Below are positions 43,077 to 53,909 of a stretch of 64,000 nt of DNA, piece by piece. Each line of letters starts with the position of its first letter. Within the stretch, counting starts at the first letter, position 1. The stretch is from positions 434,001 through 498,000 of the forward strand of contig JAQGEQ010000048.1 of the NCBI GenBank assembly GCA_034620365.1, written 5' to 3'. The notes under the pieces are model-generated. The model searched no databases. It worked only from the letters and a program-made list of their open reading frames with translations, and was not told where the DNA came from. The position numbers and the translations under genes were made by a program. Origin of the DNA: Pegea sp. RAD2-039. Its lineage: Eukaryota > Chordata > Thaliacea > Salpida > Salpidae.

Positions 43077-44698
43077 TTAAAGTTTTAAAAACCCAGAAAC
43101 ACTTCGCGAAAAGCCAGCACCGTTGTAATTAAAAGAAAGCAGTAATGCCAAAGTAGCAACACTGATAACCAACCAAACCATGTAAATAACATTCACAAAC
43201 CAATTGGAGAAAAATAATGGTGCATAATCTGCTATAACTGATCTGATACCACTGCAAAAAAAAAATTTTGTCAATGAAAGATCTTTTAAAAAAGATTACA
43301 CAAATGTGATATCTACATCTAAAACATATTTAAAAATCAATTTGGTATTGTTGTAAAAATTAATTAAGTTTTCACTGAACATTAAAGGAAAATTACAAAA
43401 CAAATAGATAAAGTTTGAAACATACAAATGGTTGTGATGAACCAAAATAGTCACAGTTGCAAAATCGACTAATGGGTTTCCAGGAATTACAAGACAACCT
43501 GTCATTCCAGCTAACAGTCCAACAGATAATATCCTATAAGTCTTCCATTTAAAGTTGGCGTTTTCTAAAAGTTAAGAAATACTTGTTAAAGTTTAATTAG
43601 ATTACTTAAATTGAAACTTTAAAGTAGAACATTAAAAAGAAGAAAAATTTACATTTAAATATTAATTATGTTTAAGAAAAAAAGGAAAATAAAAAGTTAT
43701 ATATCAGATTATATATATTTGATCAATCTAATTTTTGCCAATTATTTAAAGAAGTTTTAAATTAAAAGAATTAATTATCATAAAAATAAATTCTAAAACT
43801 TCTCAAGGTTTTGCAAATCAGCTTTTGTTACTCTGAGTTTGAAAACTTAAACATTTAACAATTTCCTCTTAAATTTATTTTTTAAGAATCTAATCATTGA
43901 TGTAAAGATTTTAAAAAATTGAAAAACCAAAGATGAATAAATCTGGTTTGTAAGTTCATCCAAAAAAGTTTTTTTTACCTTTTTGAAAGTTGAGGTTAAG
44001 AATCCAAGCTATATACTTTATAATGAAGAGATTTAAGTAACTTATGAAACAAAGGTATCGTTTTTTTTGCCAAGACTTTTAAAAGTCAAGAGATAAACTA
44101 TATCTCAAAATTTGGAGATTCCAAAATTAAAAAAAGAAAATTATAAGTTTCACAAGACTATTAAAAAAATATATAAATAAAAACTAAAAAAAATATAAAT
44201 AAATATTTATAGAATAAAATATATTTACTTTCAGAGAGAATTTGATGACGTAACTCATACGATTCAGGTCCACTCATCAATTGCTTGGAGTTGATAGCTG
44301 ATGCCAAGTTTGGTCGTAACAACTTGTGCATTACATGATGACCTAATAAACAAATAAAATTAGAAAAATATAAATTGTCAAATGAAGATTCATCACAAAA
44401 ATAAATTATTCTAAGGTCTTAAAATCAAACTTAAAGATAAAAGTATTCAAATCTACAAATGGTGACAAAAATTAAGTTATAAGTTACATTTTCACTGATA
44501 TTTTAAGACTATGAATAAATTTAGCAACTTTATAATTACTGAAAATATGATAATACAAATAAATTGAGACTTAATAATTACTTGATTGACAAAATAAATT
44601 ATTTAAACTGTTTAAAATACAAATATTATAATAAATTCACCTAAAATCAATTTACCTTTTTGAAAGCTCAGCAAAGAAGAACCAACTAGGTTAATCAT
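43077..44698 (-). CDS. SDHD: Succinate dehydrogenase cytochrome b small subunit (CybS, SDHD), mitochondrial
   Basis: A membrane anchor of respiratory complex II in the inner mitochondrial membrane. With SDHC it holds haem b and the ubiquinone site and passes electrons from succinate to ubiquinone. Coding exons: 44698-44656, 44342-44229, 43564-43426, 43251-43077. They sum to 471 nt (156 aa; human 159). A basic, serine-containing N-terminus (about 1-40) looks like a mitochondrial targeting peptide. Three hydrophobic spans follow: ILSVGLLAGMTGCLVIP (about 64-80), the segment DFATVTILVHH, and VNVIYMVWLVISVATLALLL. HHNHFG (95-100) aligns with human LHGHWG and supplies the haem-ligand His. ADY (106-108) aligns with the quinone-site Asp-Tyr of TDY. 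The end GFLKL matches the family ending. All introns are GT-AG and in frame. Confidence 0.93.
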
Positions 44699-47600
44699 TT
44701 TTATATTAAGAAGTAAATCTATGAAAACTATTGCTGATAAAATGTTTTTATGATTTAGAACTAAGAAAAAGATGCTCTTATTATAGCTTCATATTAAATA
44801 ATATCTTAAAAAATTTGTTCTTTTTATTCTATTTTCAAAGTGCATTATTATAATTACAAGCTTTTATAAATTTTATATAATACTTAGCATTCAATTTAAA
44901 TGAAATAAATAATACCAAGCAAAATGAATGATTTAATTATATATATAATTTAGTATTTATATAATCTGTTATCTTCGTGATGTTCTATGAATAAATATAA
45001 TTTGTAAATATAATAGAATACTAAGTAAATGTAAATAAATTTGGTACAAATATAAATGACATCTAAAATAATAAAACTAGCTTAAATAAGTAAAAATTTC
45101 AATATATTAAGATAAAACACAAGTTAATAAAGAAGTTGTAGACCATATAAGACTAAAATATTTAAAGATATATTTTGAAATTTAAAAAATATACCAGTAA
45201 ATTGATCAATAAGTTAACAAATATAAAAAAAAACAGCAATGGATAAAATTATAAATAAATAAAACTTATGGATAAAATATTATTATCTACATTTTTTAAA
45301 ATTGTATTGAACAATAATCATTAACTTAAACAATAGTTTTACTTTTAAATATTTAAAAAGTAAAGTTGGATGAAACAGTTAAATATTATTTTGCTATTTA
45401 ATCAAATCTAAATTAATTTAAAGCATGTTGTATAGAAGTCTATTGATAATTTTATAACTTTTTATATTATGGACAAACTTGTCACATAAAATACTTGTAA
45501 AGTTTAAATCAATAATTTTGTCATCTTCCATAAATTTATTTTCAACCAGTTCATTCTTTTAAAATATGTCCTTGAAAACAAAATCTTTATGTCATCCAAG
45601 AGTTTTTAATACAAAATTCAAGTTGAGTGGCTTAATTTGGCGTATAATTTCTATGAAACTTGAAATACTATTATGACCAATTATCATCGATAACAAACAT
45701 TTTTTAAAGTAATTCTCTTATTAGACGAACAAAAACCAAATTTTATGGAATCTTCCTAAAAACAATTTTTTTTGTTTTGATATCAATATTTAAAAAAAAT
45801 CTTAATTAAAAGCTGCATTACTTAAAAGCAAATAGAATATTTAAGCTGAAAGAAATTCGAAAGATAACAAATTTATATTACTAATAACTTTTATAAGAAA
45901 AAGTCTCAGATAGTAGTATTCAAACAATGTATTTTTACAATATCATCCTTCTTATGATTATACCTACAATAGTTTTACTTTAAATTTTTTTAATGTTCAA
46001 GATTGATATTTTATAAAAATGAGGTTCATCTTTCTTAATTTTGGACTTTTATTTGTTTAATTTATTAACTCTGAGCAATATTAAAATACATTTTCAAGGT
46101 ATTTTTTACTCTACTTTATTTTTCATCTTAATATCTTTTAATCATTCAATAATGAGAAAACGCGTCAGACTAAAATCTAATAGAAGGCAATAAAATTGTT
46201 TTTTTCAAGTGTTATTTGCTACACAACAAAAAGAAAAATGATAAAAATAATACTTTTCTAGTCCTGCATTTGAATAAGGACACTCTTTATCAAAAGTCTT
46301 GATCATAAACTAAAATATTTTTTTTATTCTAATAAGAAATTTTTGCATGCTATATTACACTTCCTTACTAAAGAGTAACAATTTTTCCAACTAGGCTTTA
46401 GCTGCAGCTTCTAAAAGACTTATTATTATTTGAGGTGCTTTCGGCACGCTTTCTTAGTTTTTTTTTCAAAGTTATTGTCAAACTTCCTAGATTCTTTCTA
46501 GATATTTTTTTCATTAATATTTACTGCTTTAAGGAACTATTTCGACTTTAAAACGTATTATTCTACTTTAATTGCAGATTTCTGCCACGTTAACAGAAAA
46601 TATTTTCTTTAGAATCTCTTCTCATTGCAACAGTAGTGACACTTTTTAGTCAGAAGCTTGAAACTTTTTCAAACAGCTTGAAATTTTTAAACAGAAAAAA
46701 TTAGATATTTAATCTATAGATATGAAAACTCACTTTTTGCATTAACATAATATGAAAACTCACTTTTTGCATTAACATAAAGGACCTCGAGATATATAAT
46801 ATCCTTAATTTGTAGAGCTTTTATGACCAATTTTGTAGTAAGTTGTAGGAGTGCAAGCTTTCCTTAAAGTCACAGAAATTGGTCATTAGTACAGCTCGAG
46901 GTGCAATGAGATGGCGAACAACGTTTGATAAAATTTGATGTTATACAATAATTGAAATATTTTATATCTTGGCAGTAAAAAAGAAAACCCATTTTTCTCT
47001 AAAGCTTTCTAATTGTAGTTGTGTCTTACCATCAGCTAGACTGAGTCAACTTGGTTTTAAAAAAAGACCTGGCAATAAAAGTTGCCTATTTTGTTCGAGG
47101 ACACTACAGTTACAAAGTATTTCGATCTAGGTTTCGTGGATTTAGTCTGAGCTGGTTTTGGAAAATGCAATGATCCTAAACTTATACTTTTAAAAGTTGT
47201 TTCTTTTTCAGTTTCAAGTCTCAATTTTCGTGTGAAGTCTTTTTTTCATCACATTAATGTACAAAAGAATATTTTTCATCTTGATCTTTACTATTAATTC
47301 TGGTATTACTCCTTGTATTATTAAATCATTGATCACATTATAGAAAGTTTTACTAAACTTTACTACCTATCGTCAATTTTAATTTGTTGTTAATTTATCG
47401 TCTATTTTGGGAAGTAAATACTTTTCTACCAGTAAAATGATTTCATTTGGACGAAGTTACTGTATTGACGAGTAAGTATTTTGGATTATGAAGATCTTTT
47501 CAAATTCTTGTATTTGTTACTGAAAATATTTTTACTTAATGGAGATACTTTCAATTTAAATGTAAAAGCCTTGTAAGTTTCTTGGAAGTCTTATATTGAT

Positions 47601-48891
47601 ATTTCTATGGATTTGTTTAAATCTTAAATATAATGTCTTAGAATGTAATGACCATCAAATTTGTAAAGAAAATTGTAACAAAGTATAATTTCCCTCATCA
47701 GAACAATGTACTAAAACACAATCATAATCCAAACAAATCATAAATTAATAAATTGCAATTAGCAAGCTTAGTTGATAAGTAACATAAAAACACTAATTAT
47801 ATAAATTAAATCAGATCATATAAAAAATCTATTAAACAGTTATGATTAAATTAAAACCGTATGTGCTTTTGGAAAAGTTTAAATTTTATTTAAATTGAAG
47901 AAAGGTGTTTATAATTTTTTTTTAATTTTTCGTGCAGCATAAAGTCCACTTAAAATATTATTATTTAGTTTCTTACTCATATCTCATGGAATTTATAGAA
48001 ATTAAAAGTACTCTTATATTTAATATGAGAAACTTTCTGAGAATGAAATACTATCTTTTTAAATTTCTAACTTTTTCAACAAGTTTCATAAAATATTTAA
48101 TGTGTATTTTATGAATATAAATATAAACCAAAAAAGTACTATCTATTAATAAATATTTACATTATTCTAAGACAGTGCTATTTATTTTTAAACTCAAAAA
48201 GATAAAATCAGTTGAAGTATAATCATAAGACTAAAAATAAATTAAAAATTCTAACAAATTTATATTTCAAAGAATATTCTAGAATCTTGAACATGATCTA
48301 TCTCAGCTTACTAATGTGGTTATGACAGTTTTCAAATATTATCATATAGATGATACCTAAATTTATTTAAATTGAGACCTTCCTAAAGCACAAAACTGTA
48401 CTTAATATATTTTTTTCCATGGGCAAGAATAGACCATTTCAATTTAAGCTTTTATTTAAGTTTTTTAAATTGGTCAAACCATAATTTAACATCATAAAAC
48501 TAGAAACCAATAGTTTAAAAATATTTGACATGTAATAATATTGTTCCAATTATTATCTTATATCAAAACAAAATTCGAAAAGTCACCTTAACATTAAGAG
48601 ATTCAAGCAGAAAATACTTTAATCTCATTATTGGTTTTAGATTTTCAGATATAAATGGTTGTTTTGAAAATGATCTTACCATAAAACATCAAAGTTATTT
48701 TTTACCCTCAAATTGATAAGGTTGTCAAGTGTTAAATTCAAATACAAATTACTGTAAAATTAAAAATTAAGCTTTAAATTTTTTGTGCATTGAAAGAATA
48801 CATTTGTTTAGAAATCTTTTATTTGCTAAAATATAGTATAAAATCTTAATATAACAATTTAAGTTATTACAAACGCGTTCTCTCAAGTTAG
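44699..48891. other. Gene-free AT-rich DNA
   Basis: No exon or RNA gene is supported. From about 45.5 kb the + strand shifts to T excess. It contains only the short tandem duplication listed separately. The frame 47932-48114 (60 aa) is low-complexity. Confidence 0.45.
46721..46780 (+). repeat. Exact 30-bp tandem duplication
   Basis: Two adjacent identical 30-base units (46721-46750 and 46751-46780) each begin TATGAAAACTCACTTTTTGC. Exact identity implies a recent slippage or duplication event. Confidence 0.95.
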
Positions 48892-48902
48892 ACGCGTGCA
48901 GT

Positions 48903-48930
48903 GTGTATGTGCATTAAAAAGTATATATAA
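48903..48930 (+). promoter_or_regulatory. Promoter-like block with TATA box, copy A
   Basis: A 28-nt block identical in both copies ends in TATATATAA (48922-48930). About 30 bases downstream lies another identical block (TTCAGACCACGCCTTC, 48955-48970) with an initiator-like TCAGA. The spacing fits a TATA-dependent Pol II start near 48953-48958. Confidence 0.4.
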
Positions 48931-49016
48931 AGCAAGCATAAGCTTGGTCACTCCTTCAGACCACGCCTTCAAACTGCCAGTTGTTTTTCAGAGCTGTTAC
49001 AACTTTCATTGCTATC

Positions 49017-49082
49017 TTGAGGACTAACATCACCGAGCTTTTAAGAATCTTTTATCTTAAGCTCGATGTCGTTAGCCCTGAA
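49017..49082 (+). ncRNA. Hairpin I, copy A (pre-miRNA-like)
   Basis: The 5' arm (from TTGAGGACTAAC) pairs with the 3' arm (to GTTAGCCCTGAA). About 19 of 24 arm positions pair, with scattered single mismatches and a loop of about 18 nt containing AGAATCTTTTATC, which is identical in copy B. Size and shape resemble an animal pre-miRNA. No known miRNA seed was recognised. Confidence 0.45.
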
Positions 49083-49169
49083 TTTAGCAGCTTTCAAAAG
49101 TTGTATTTATTTCTGAATGATTTAAGTCTAAAAAGTTTATAGTTATTCTGTATAAGGTTATCAACTCAT

Positions 49170-49226
49170 GAGGTAGTTTTCAGTGTAGCTCCAATGTAAG
49201 TTCTTGGACTGCACTTAAGCTACCTT
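49170..49226 (+). ncRNA. Hairpin II, copy A (pre-miRNA-like)
   Basis: The arm beginning GAGGTAGTTTTCAGTGTAG folds back on GGACTGCACTTAAGCTACCTT with about 18 pairs, including G-U, and small bulges. The 5' arm has GAGGTAG as in the let-7 seed, but the rest does not match let-7 and copy B lacks it, so this is not a let-7 gene. Confidence 0.4.
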
Positions 49227-49588
49227 GCAAATTGGTAATCACTTTTCATCAAGTAACTAATAAAAATAAAACAAATTAAGCTTAAATATTCTGATTATGC
49301 TCAGAAAACTTTCAAAGCTTAGACTTAGCAGTCTACGACAAAAGGAACTACTTTTGAATTCATTTTTACATAGAACTTAAATAACATTTATAAATTCAGA
49401 TTTTTATAGATTGATACTTGATTTGAAAACTTTATACATTGACAAAGTGTCCCCTTTGCTAAAATTTTATAATCTTAATTACTGTACAGCTTATTTTCCA
49501 GCCAAACTAAAGCTGTTCAAATCCTTTTTTTAATATTTTCCAACACACTTTTGCATTATATTTTAAAATACATTCAAAATTATTGCAA

Positions 49589-52323
49589 CATCTATTGCAG
49601 AACCGGCGTGTTATGAAAATACACAGAGACATTTAATGTTTTTCTCCTTTATTATGATTTTGTTTTTGATGAGCTTATTAAGTTACAATTCAATCTTATG
49701 AACAAAGGTTTAGCTTTGAATTATTTTTCACATTAGTTTAAAATGTATATGTTTAACTGAATCTAGTTGGCAGCTACATTTTGTTTTAAACTCTATAAAA
49801 AACGTTTTAGTTGATTAATTAAATTTCATACAAAAAGTTTAGATCAATTGTTCTAGGATAAATACACATAAATCCATTCATATGAATATATTTTTTAAAT
49901 CATGCATTCTACAGTTTATTAGATTAATTCTTATTTTTAAGCATATATTTAAAAATAATAATATTTAGAAATTTTATATCAGTCTGTTATCCACTAGTTA
50001 GTTCCAAAATATAAATAAAATATTTTGACAAAAAAACTAAAAGAAACTTTAACTTCAAATAACTTGTTTATTTCTTAAACTTTAGACCCATTCTTAAGCT
50101 AGATGAGAAAAACAGAAATTTATATTGAAACATTTATATTTTATTTTCATCAAATACAGCAAGGCAGAGATAATTCTACTTTTCTTCTTCAACTACTTTT
50201 TCCAAAATAAGCATAAGAGTATTTGGAGTAATTAGTAACATCTTATGTAAAAAATTACGAAATGTTAATGTTCCTAAGTTTGATATAATATGTTTTATAG
50301 TCTTGTGTACACATCTGATCTTAGATGACATTTTTATTACTCATACAAAGATTTTCTAGCAATATAGACAACAAAATGATTTGTATGCAGATAATTAAAA
50401 AAGTTTCTATTAATTAAAACTCAGTTTACTTTGATTATAAAATTGTAAGTAGGCACCCATCAAAGTGGAATTAATTTTAAGTTTATTTAGTTCTTTTTTT
50501 TCTGATTTTAATCATTGAAATGTTTATCATTTTGATTTTATCATTTTACTTAATTGGACATTACTATTTTCAGTCATTTAATTTTATAAAATTTGTTCAA
50601 GATCCAGTTGTAATTATTCAACTGAAGTTACAAACTATTTATAAAAAGTTATTAAACAAAACCCTACATTTAAAAAAATAATTATATTCTTGACAAATTT
50701 CAAAAAAATTTTCTTTCTTTATTCTTTCTAGAAAAAGAAATTATTTTGTAAATCAGTACACAATTCACTTTTTTCTTATTTATGATTATCAAATATAAAT
50801 TTTGGAGATTTTATTTAAAAAAAATATATTAAATTTTCTCAACAAAAGTAAAAACTTTACACATTTAATTGTGCTAGGCTAAATTACTAAAAAAAGTATT
50901 TTTCGGTTTCAATTTATCTTTAAAAATCTAATGTGAAACACTAGAATCATTGTAGAAATCTAGATACCTTTATATAGTTACTATTTCTGATTTTAACCAA
51001 TTATAAGAATGAAGTAATGAATGTTTTTTAATTTGATATTTATAATTATTACAAATTTGATAAGTTATTAACAATAATAAAAAATACTTTAAGATATCAA
51101 TTAAATATAAGTTTTGTTGAAAGCAAGCTTTTTATCAAATATGAAACTTAATATAATATTAGTTGAAGACTTTTTATTACGTAAATATTTACTAATAATA
51201 TTTACAAAATGTTAAAAATAAAGTTTTCTTAAATATATATACTCTTTTTATATTTTTATCTGTTATTAATTGTTTATAAATACAAAAGCAGTTGTTTTAG
51301 ATCAAAGTTTATCAAAATAAACTTGTCACTATATTTTCTTTTAATTTTTTTTCAAGATTTTAAGCTAATTAAACTAGAGATTAAATAAAAGGAATATATC
51401 TTTGGATGACAAATGACTGGTTAACAAACGGTTCTCGTATTATCAGAGATTTAAAGCAACGAAACTTCATTGTTGATGTATTTGTATAAACCTTTGCAAT
51501 TAGTTGATATAATTAACCAACTTTTACACAATTCAATCCTATTTATATTGTACTTATTCTAAAGAAAAGTTTACAGTTAGACTTTATAATTTTAGTTTAT
51601 TGTCATTTTAGTATATCAAAATGGAATATTACCAGTTAATTGTAGCTAAAGAAAAAAGATTTTCAGAAAATCAAATTATTGAAATCATTAATATTTATAT
51701 TTGTCAGTTGTTTTAAAAGTCTTTTAAAAAGATGTTTATAATGTTAAAAATAAATGTGTATCCAGCTTTGTCTTCAATTTCAGCCTTAGATAAAATTTCC
51801 ACAAAAATCTTAATATTCAAAATTTGTTTTAAACAAATTACAATTTAGAAATGTTAACTTTTTGCAATATTTAAATTACAAAATATCTTTAGCAATTGTT
51901 ATCAGAATCTATTATTTATGTTACACTTTTTAAAGTCTTAACACTGTATAATGCTTCCAAATTGATTTAAATATTTTAAACTGGAGATGAAAATTTAAAC
52001 ATTTACTTTGAGATAATACAGTTGAATAAAAATACACATTTAACAAATTAATTCTTTCAAAATGAAATTTTATAATGGTGTTGATTATTATAAATGCTAT
52101 CACAATAATAATACTTGATAGAAATAATCTGACTAAATTTTTGTATCACACGAAAGTGCTTTTACTTTAAAATAAAATTTTTATTTTCTAGCAATAAGTT
52201 GTATTTATATAAAATATAAATAAAGTTTAATCAGGCCAATGTTTATCTCATTGGCTAAAATATATTACTTAACTACTTATTTTAAAAATTATGTTATGAA
52301 ATCAAGAAATTACTTTTAATAAA
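49589..52323. other. T-rich spacer between the two duplicated units
   Basis: I see no gene or repeat in this stretch. It is AT-rich with T excess on the + strand. Confidence 0.45.
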
Positions 52324-52332
52324 ACGCGCGCA

Positions 52333-52360
52333 GTGTATGTGCATTAAAAAGTATATATAA
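52333..52360 (+). promoter_or_regulatory. Promoter-like block with TATA box, copy B
   Basis: Identical to the copy A block over 28 nt, with TATATATAA at 52352-52360 and the TTCAGACC block 25 nt farther on. It is the longest perfect match in the upstream half of the unit, as expected of a functional promoter. Confidence 0.4.
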
Positions 52361-52448
52361 GGCAAACACAAACTTAGTCACTCTTTCAGACCACGCCTTC
52401 GAATAACGTTTCGTTCCTCCAAATTTACTTCGACGTTTGATTGCTATC

Positions 52449-52512
52449 TTGGATACTATCGTCACCGAGCTTAAAGAATCTTTTATCTTAAGCTCGGTGC
52501 GTTAGTCTTCAA
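52449..52512 (+). ncRNA. Hairpin I, copy B (pre-miRNA-like)
   Basis: A nearly perfect stem: CACCGAGCTTAA pairs completely with TTAAGCTCGGTG around a 13-nt loop. The stem continues outward with TTGGATACTATCG against CGTTAGTCTTCAA. About 23 pairs form in total with one bulge and two mismatches. It is the more stable of the two copies. Confidence 0.5.
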
Positions 52513-52584
52513 GTTAGAAACTTACTGCAGCTGCTATATTCTTATATAAAATTGTTAATAATTCTGGTAGAGATTATCAAATCA

Positions 52585-52639
52585 CAAGGTATACATAAGT
52601 GTAGTGGCAAATATTTCCTACTACACTTAAGCTACCTTG
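52585..52639 (+). ncRNA. Hairpin II, copy B (pre-miRNA-like)
   Basis: Seven outer pairs (CAAGGTA with TACCTTG), a small internal loop, then twelve inner pairs (TAAGTGTAGTGG with CTACTACACTTA) enclose a loop of about 10 nt. The 3' arm is nearly identical to copy A while the 5' arm differs yet still pairs. Confidence 0.5.
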
Positions 52640-53522
52640 CAAATTGGTAATCACTTTTCATCAAGTGCCTAATAAAAATAGAATAAATTAAGCTTGAAGA
52701 TTCTGATTATTTTCAAACAACTTTCAAAGCTTAGCTTAGCATTCTACGACAAAGGGAATTGCTTTTCAATTCATTTTTGCATAGAACTTAAATAACTTTT
52801 ATAAATTCAGAATTTTGTAGATTGTCAATGTATAAAGTTTTCAAATCAAGTATCAAAGTGTCCCCTTTGCTAAAATTTTATGATCTTCTTAATTACTGTG
52901 CAGCTTGCTTTCCATACAAACTAAAGCTGTTCAAATCCGCTTTTTAATATTTCCCAAAACACTTTGGGATAGTTTGTTTCAAAATTATTGCAAAATTAAA
53001 TTTGTTTTTCTTTTTATAAACTTGCAGCAGACAGTTAATGTTTTCATTAAAACTATTTTTTTAAGAATTTATTATAATGAAATTTATTTAAAAACAACTT
53101 TTCAGTATAGTGTTGCTTTTCAAACAAATTCAAAACTTATTTTGAAAATAAAATATTGAGTTTATGTTTAACTAAATATAATTTATAAGTTTTTCATTCA
53201 TTTTTATGCAATAAATAATATGGTTTTATCACTTCAATCAATTTTGATTGTAATTTGAAAGAATCATGAAAATTATAAAAACTTATTTTTGTTGAAATTG
53301 TTGAAGAAAAGTAAAACAAAAGTTTTATCTCAACATTTTTACAGAAGTACTATTTTAAAAGCATTATCTTTAATACTTTTTTATCGAATCACTTCAAGAT
53401 AATTTGTTTTGATAAAATATATAATTTTTTTTATAAGTGTTTGATTTATATCTCAAGATTTAATAAAAACCAAAACTCAAGTGTTATAAGAAACTAAAAC
53501 TTACAGATCAGGAGTTAATTGG

Positions 53523-53909
53523 TCAACAACCAAACTTTCTTTCAACTTCTTGTCCTTCCACCTTCATTTTGTAACTTAATTCATTTTCCTTTTTCGCTAA
53601 ATTAGTACTCAGTACTAGCGAAGTCCGGCAAATTGGCATCCTAGAAGTAGGCGGACGAAAAATGGAAAATGTAGGACTCAAATGAAGTGAAGAGCTGCCA
53701 AGAATCTGAAAAGTTCTGACTAAAATGGGAATAAAAACTCATTTTCTGAATCGTACCTGCATCCCTAGACACACTGTATCCTGATTGAGAAGAATTGCGA
53801 GACTCTTTGAAGTCAATTTATTACAATCAGAGAACGTCGATCGGCGAGTGATGCAGATTTCCTCCCATTTCCTGTCATAGTCCTCTTTTTGTGGACTGAA
53901 GAGGGACAT
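53523..53909 (-). CDS. Unidentified two-exon gene candidate, 111 aa
   Basis: Exon a (53909-53757) starts MSLFSPQKEDYDRKWEEICI and ends at CAG|GTACG. Exon b (53705-53523) follows a 51-base T-rich intron ending TTTTCAG, stays open for 60 codons (with KKENELSYKMKVEGQEVERK) and stops at TGA. The junction is in phase, and the intron is like the 50-base intron in the TSC22-family gene. Base composition is more balanced than the surroundings. The stretch TRRSTFSDCNKLTSKSLAIL...Q has heptad-like spacing loosely like the first SNARE motif of SNAP-25 relatives, but I do not regard that as identification. An alternative acceptor (TTCTAG at about 53656) would give a shorter end, and a GTAAGT near 53505 hints that transcription continues. 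Confidence 0.35.

Larger units (their letters stand above)
48892..49588 (+). repeat. Duplicated 0.7-kb RNA-gene-like unit, copy A
   Basis: This is homologous to 52324-52992 over its whole length with substitutions, small indels and one inverted block. Conserved parts in order: a 28-nt promoter-like block (48903-48930), a 16-nt block (48955-48970), hairpin I, hairpin II, an identical 43-nt block (49212-49254), AATAAA-like sequence (about 49259-49270), then about 320 nt of less structured sequence. No protein frame is shared by the copies, so the unit looks non-coding. It could be a two-copy RNA gene or two members of a dispersed element family. Confidence 0.8.
52324..52992 (+). repeat. Duplicated 0.7-kb RNA-gene-like unit, copy B
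   Basis: This is the partner of 48892-49588 in the same orientation, about 3.4 kb downstream. Block order is the same: promoter-like 52333-52360, TTCAGACC block 52385-52400, hairpin I, hairpin II, 43-nt identical block 52624-52666. The 31-base segment 52824-52854 is inverted relative to copy A. The 84-aa frame starting at 52905 runs out of the unit and is not conserved in copy A. Confidence 0.8.

Noticed and set aside
49170-49192. let-7 seed-like GAGGTAG in hairpin II copy A
   Set aside because: The remainder does not match let-7 and the matching position in copy B (AAGGTATAC) lacks the seed.
53580-53656. Alternative acceptor giving the ending QDANLPDFASTEY for the 53.5-kb gene
   Set aside because: It is possible but gives only 12 codons. 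The TTTTCAG acceptor at 53706 keeps 60 codons open, so it was preferred.
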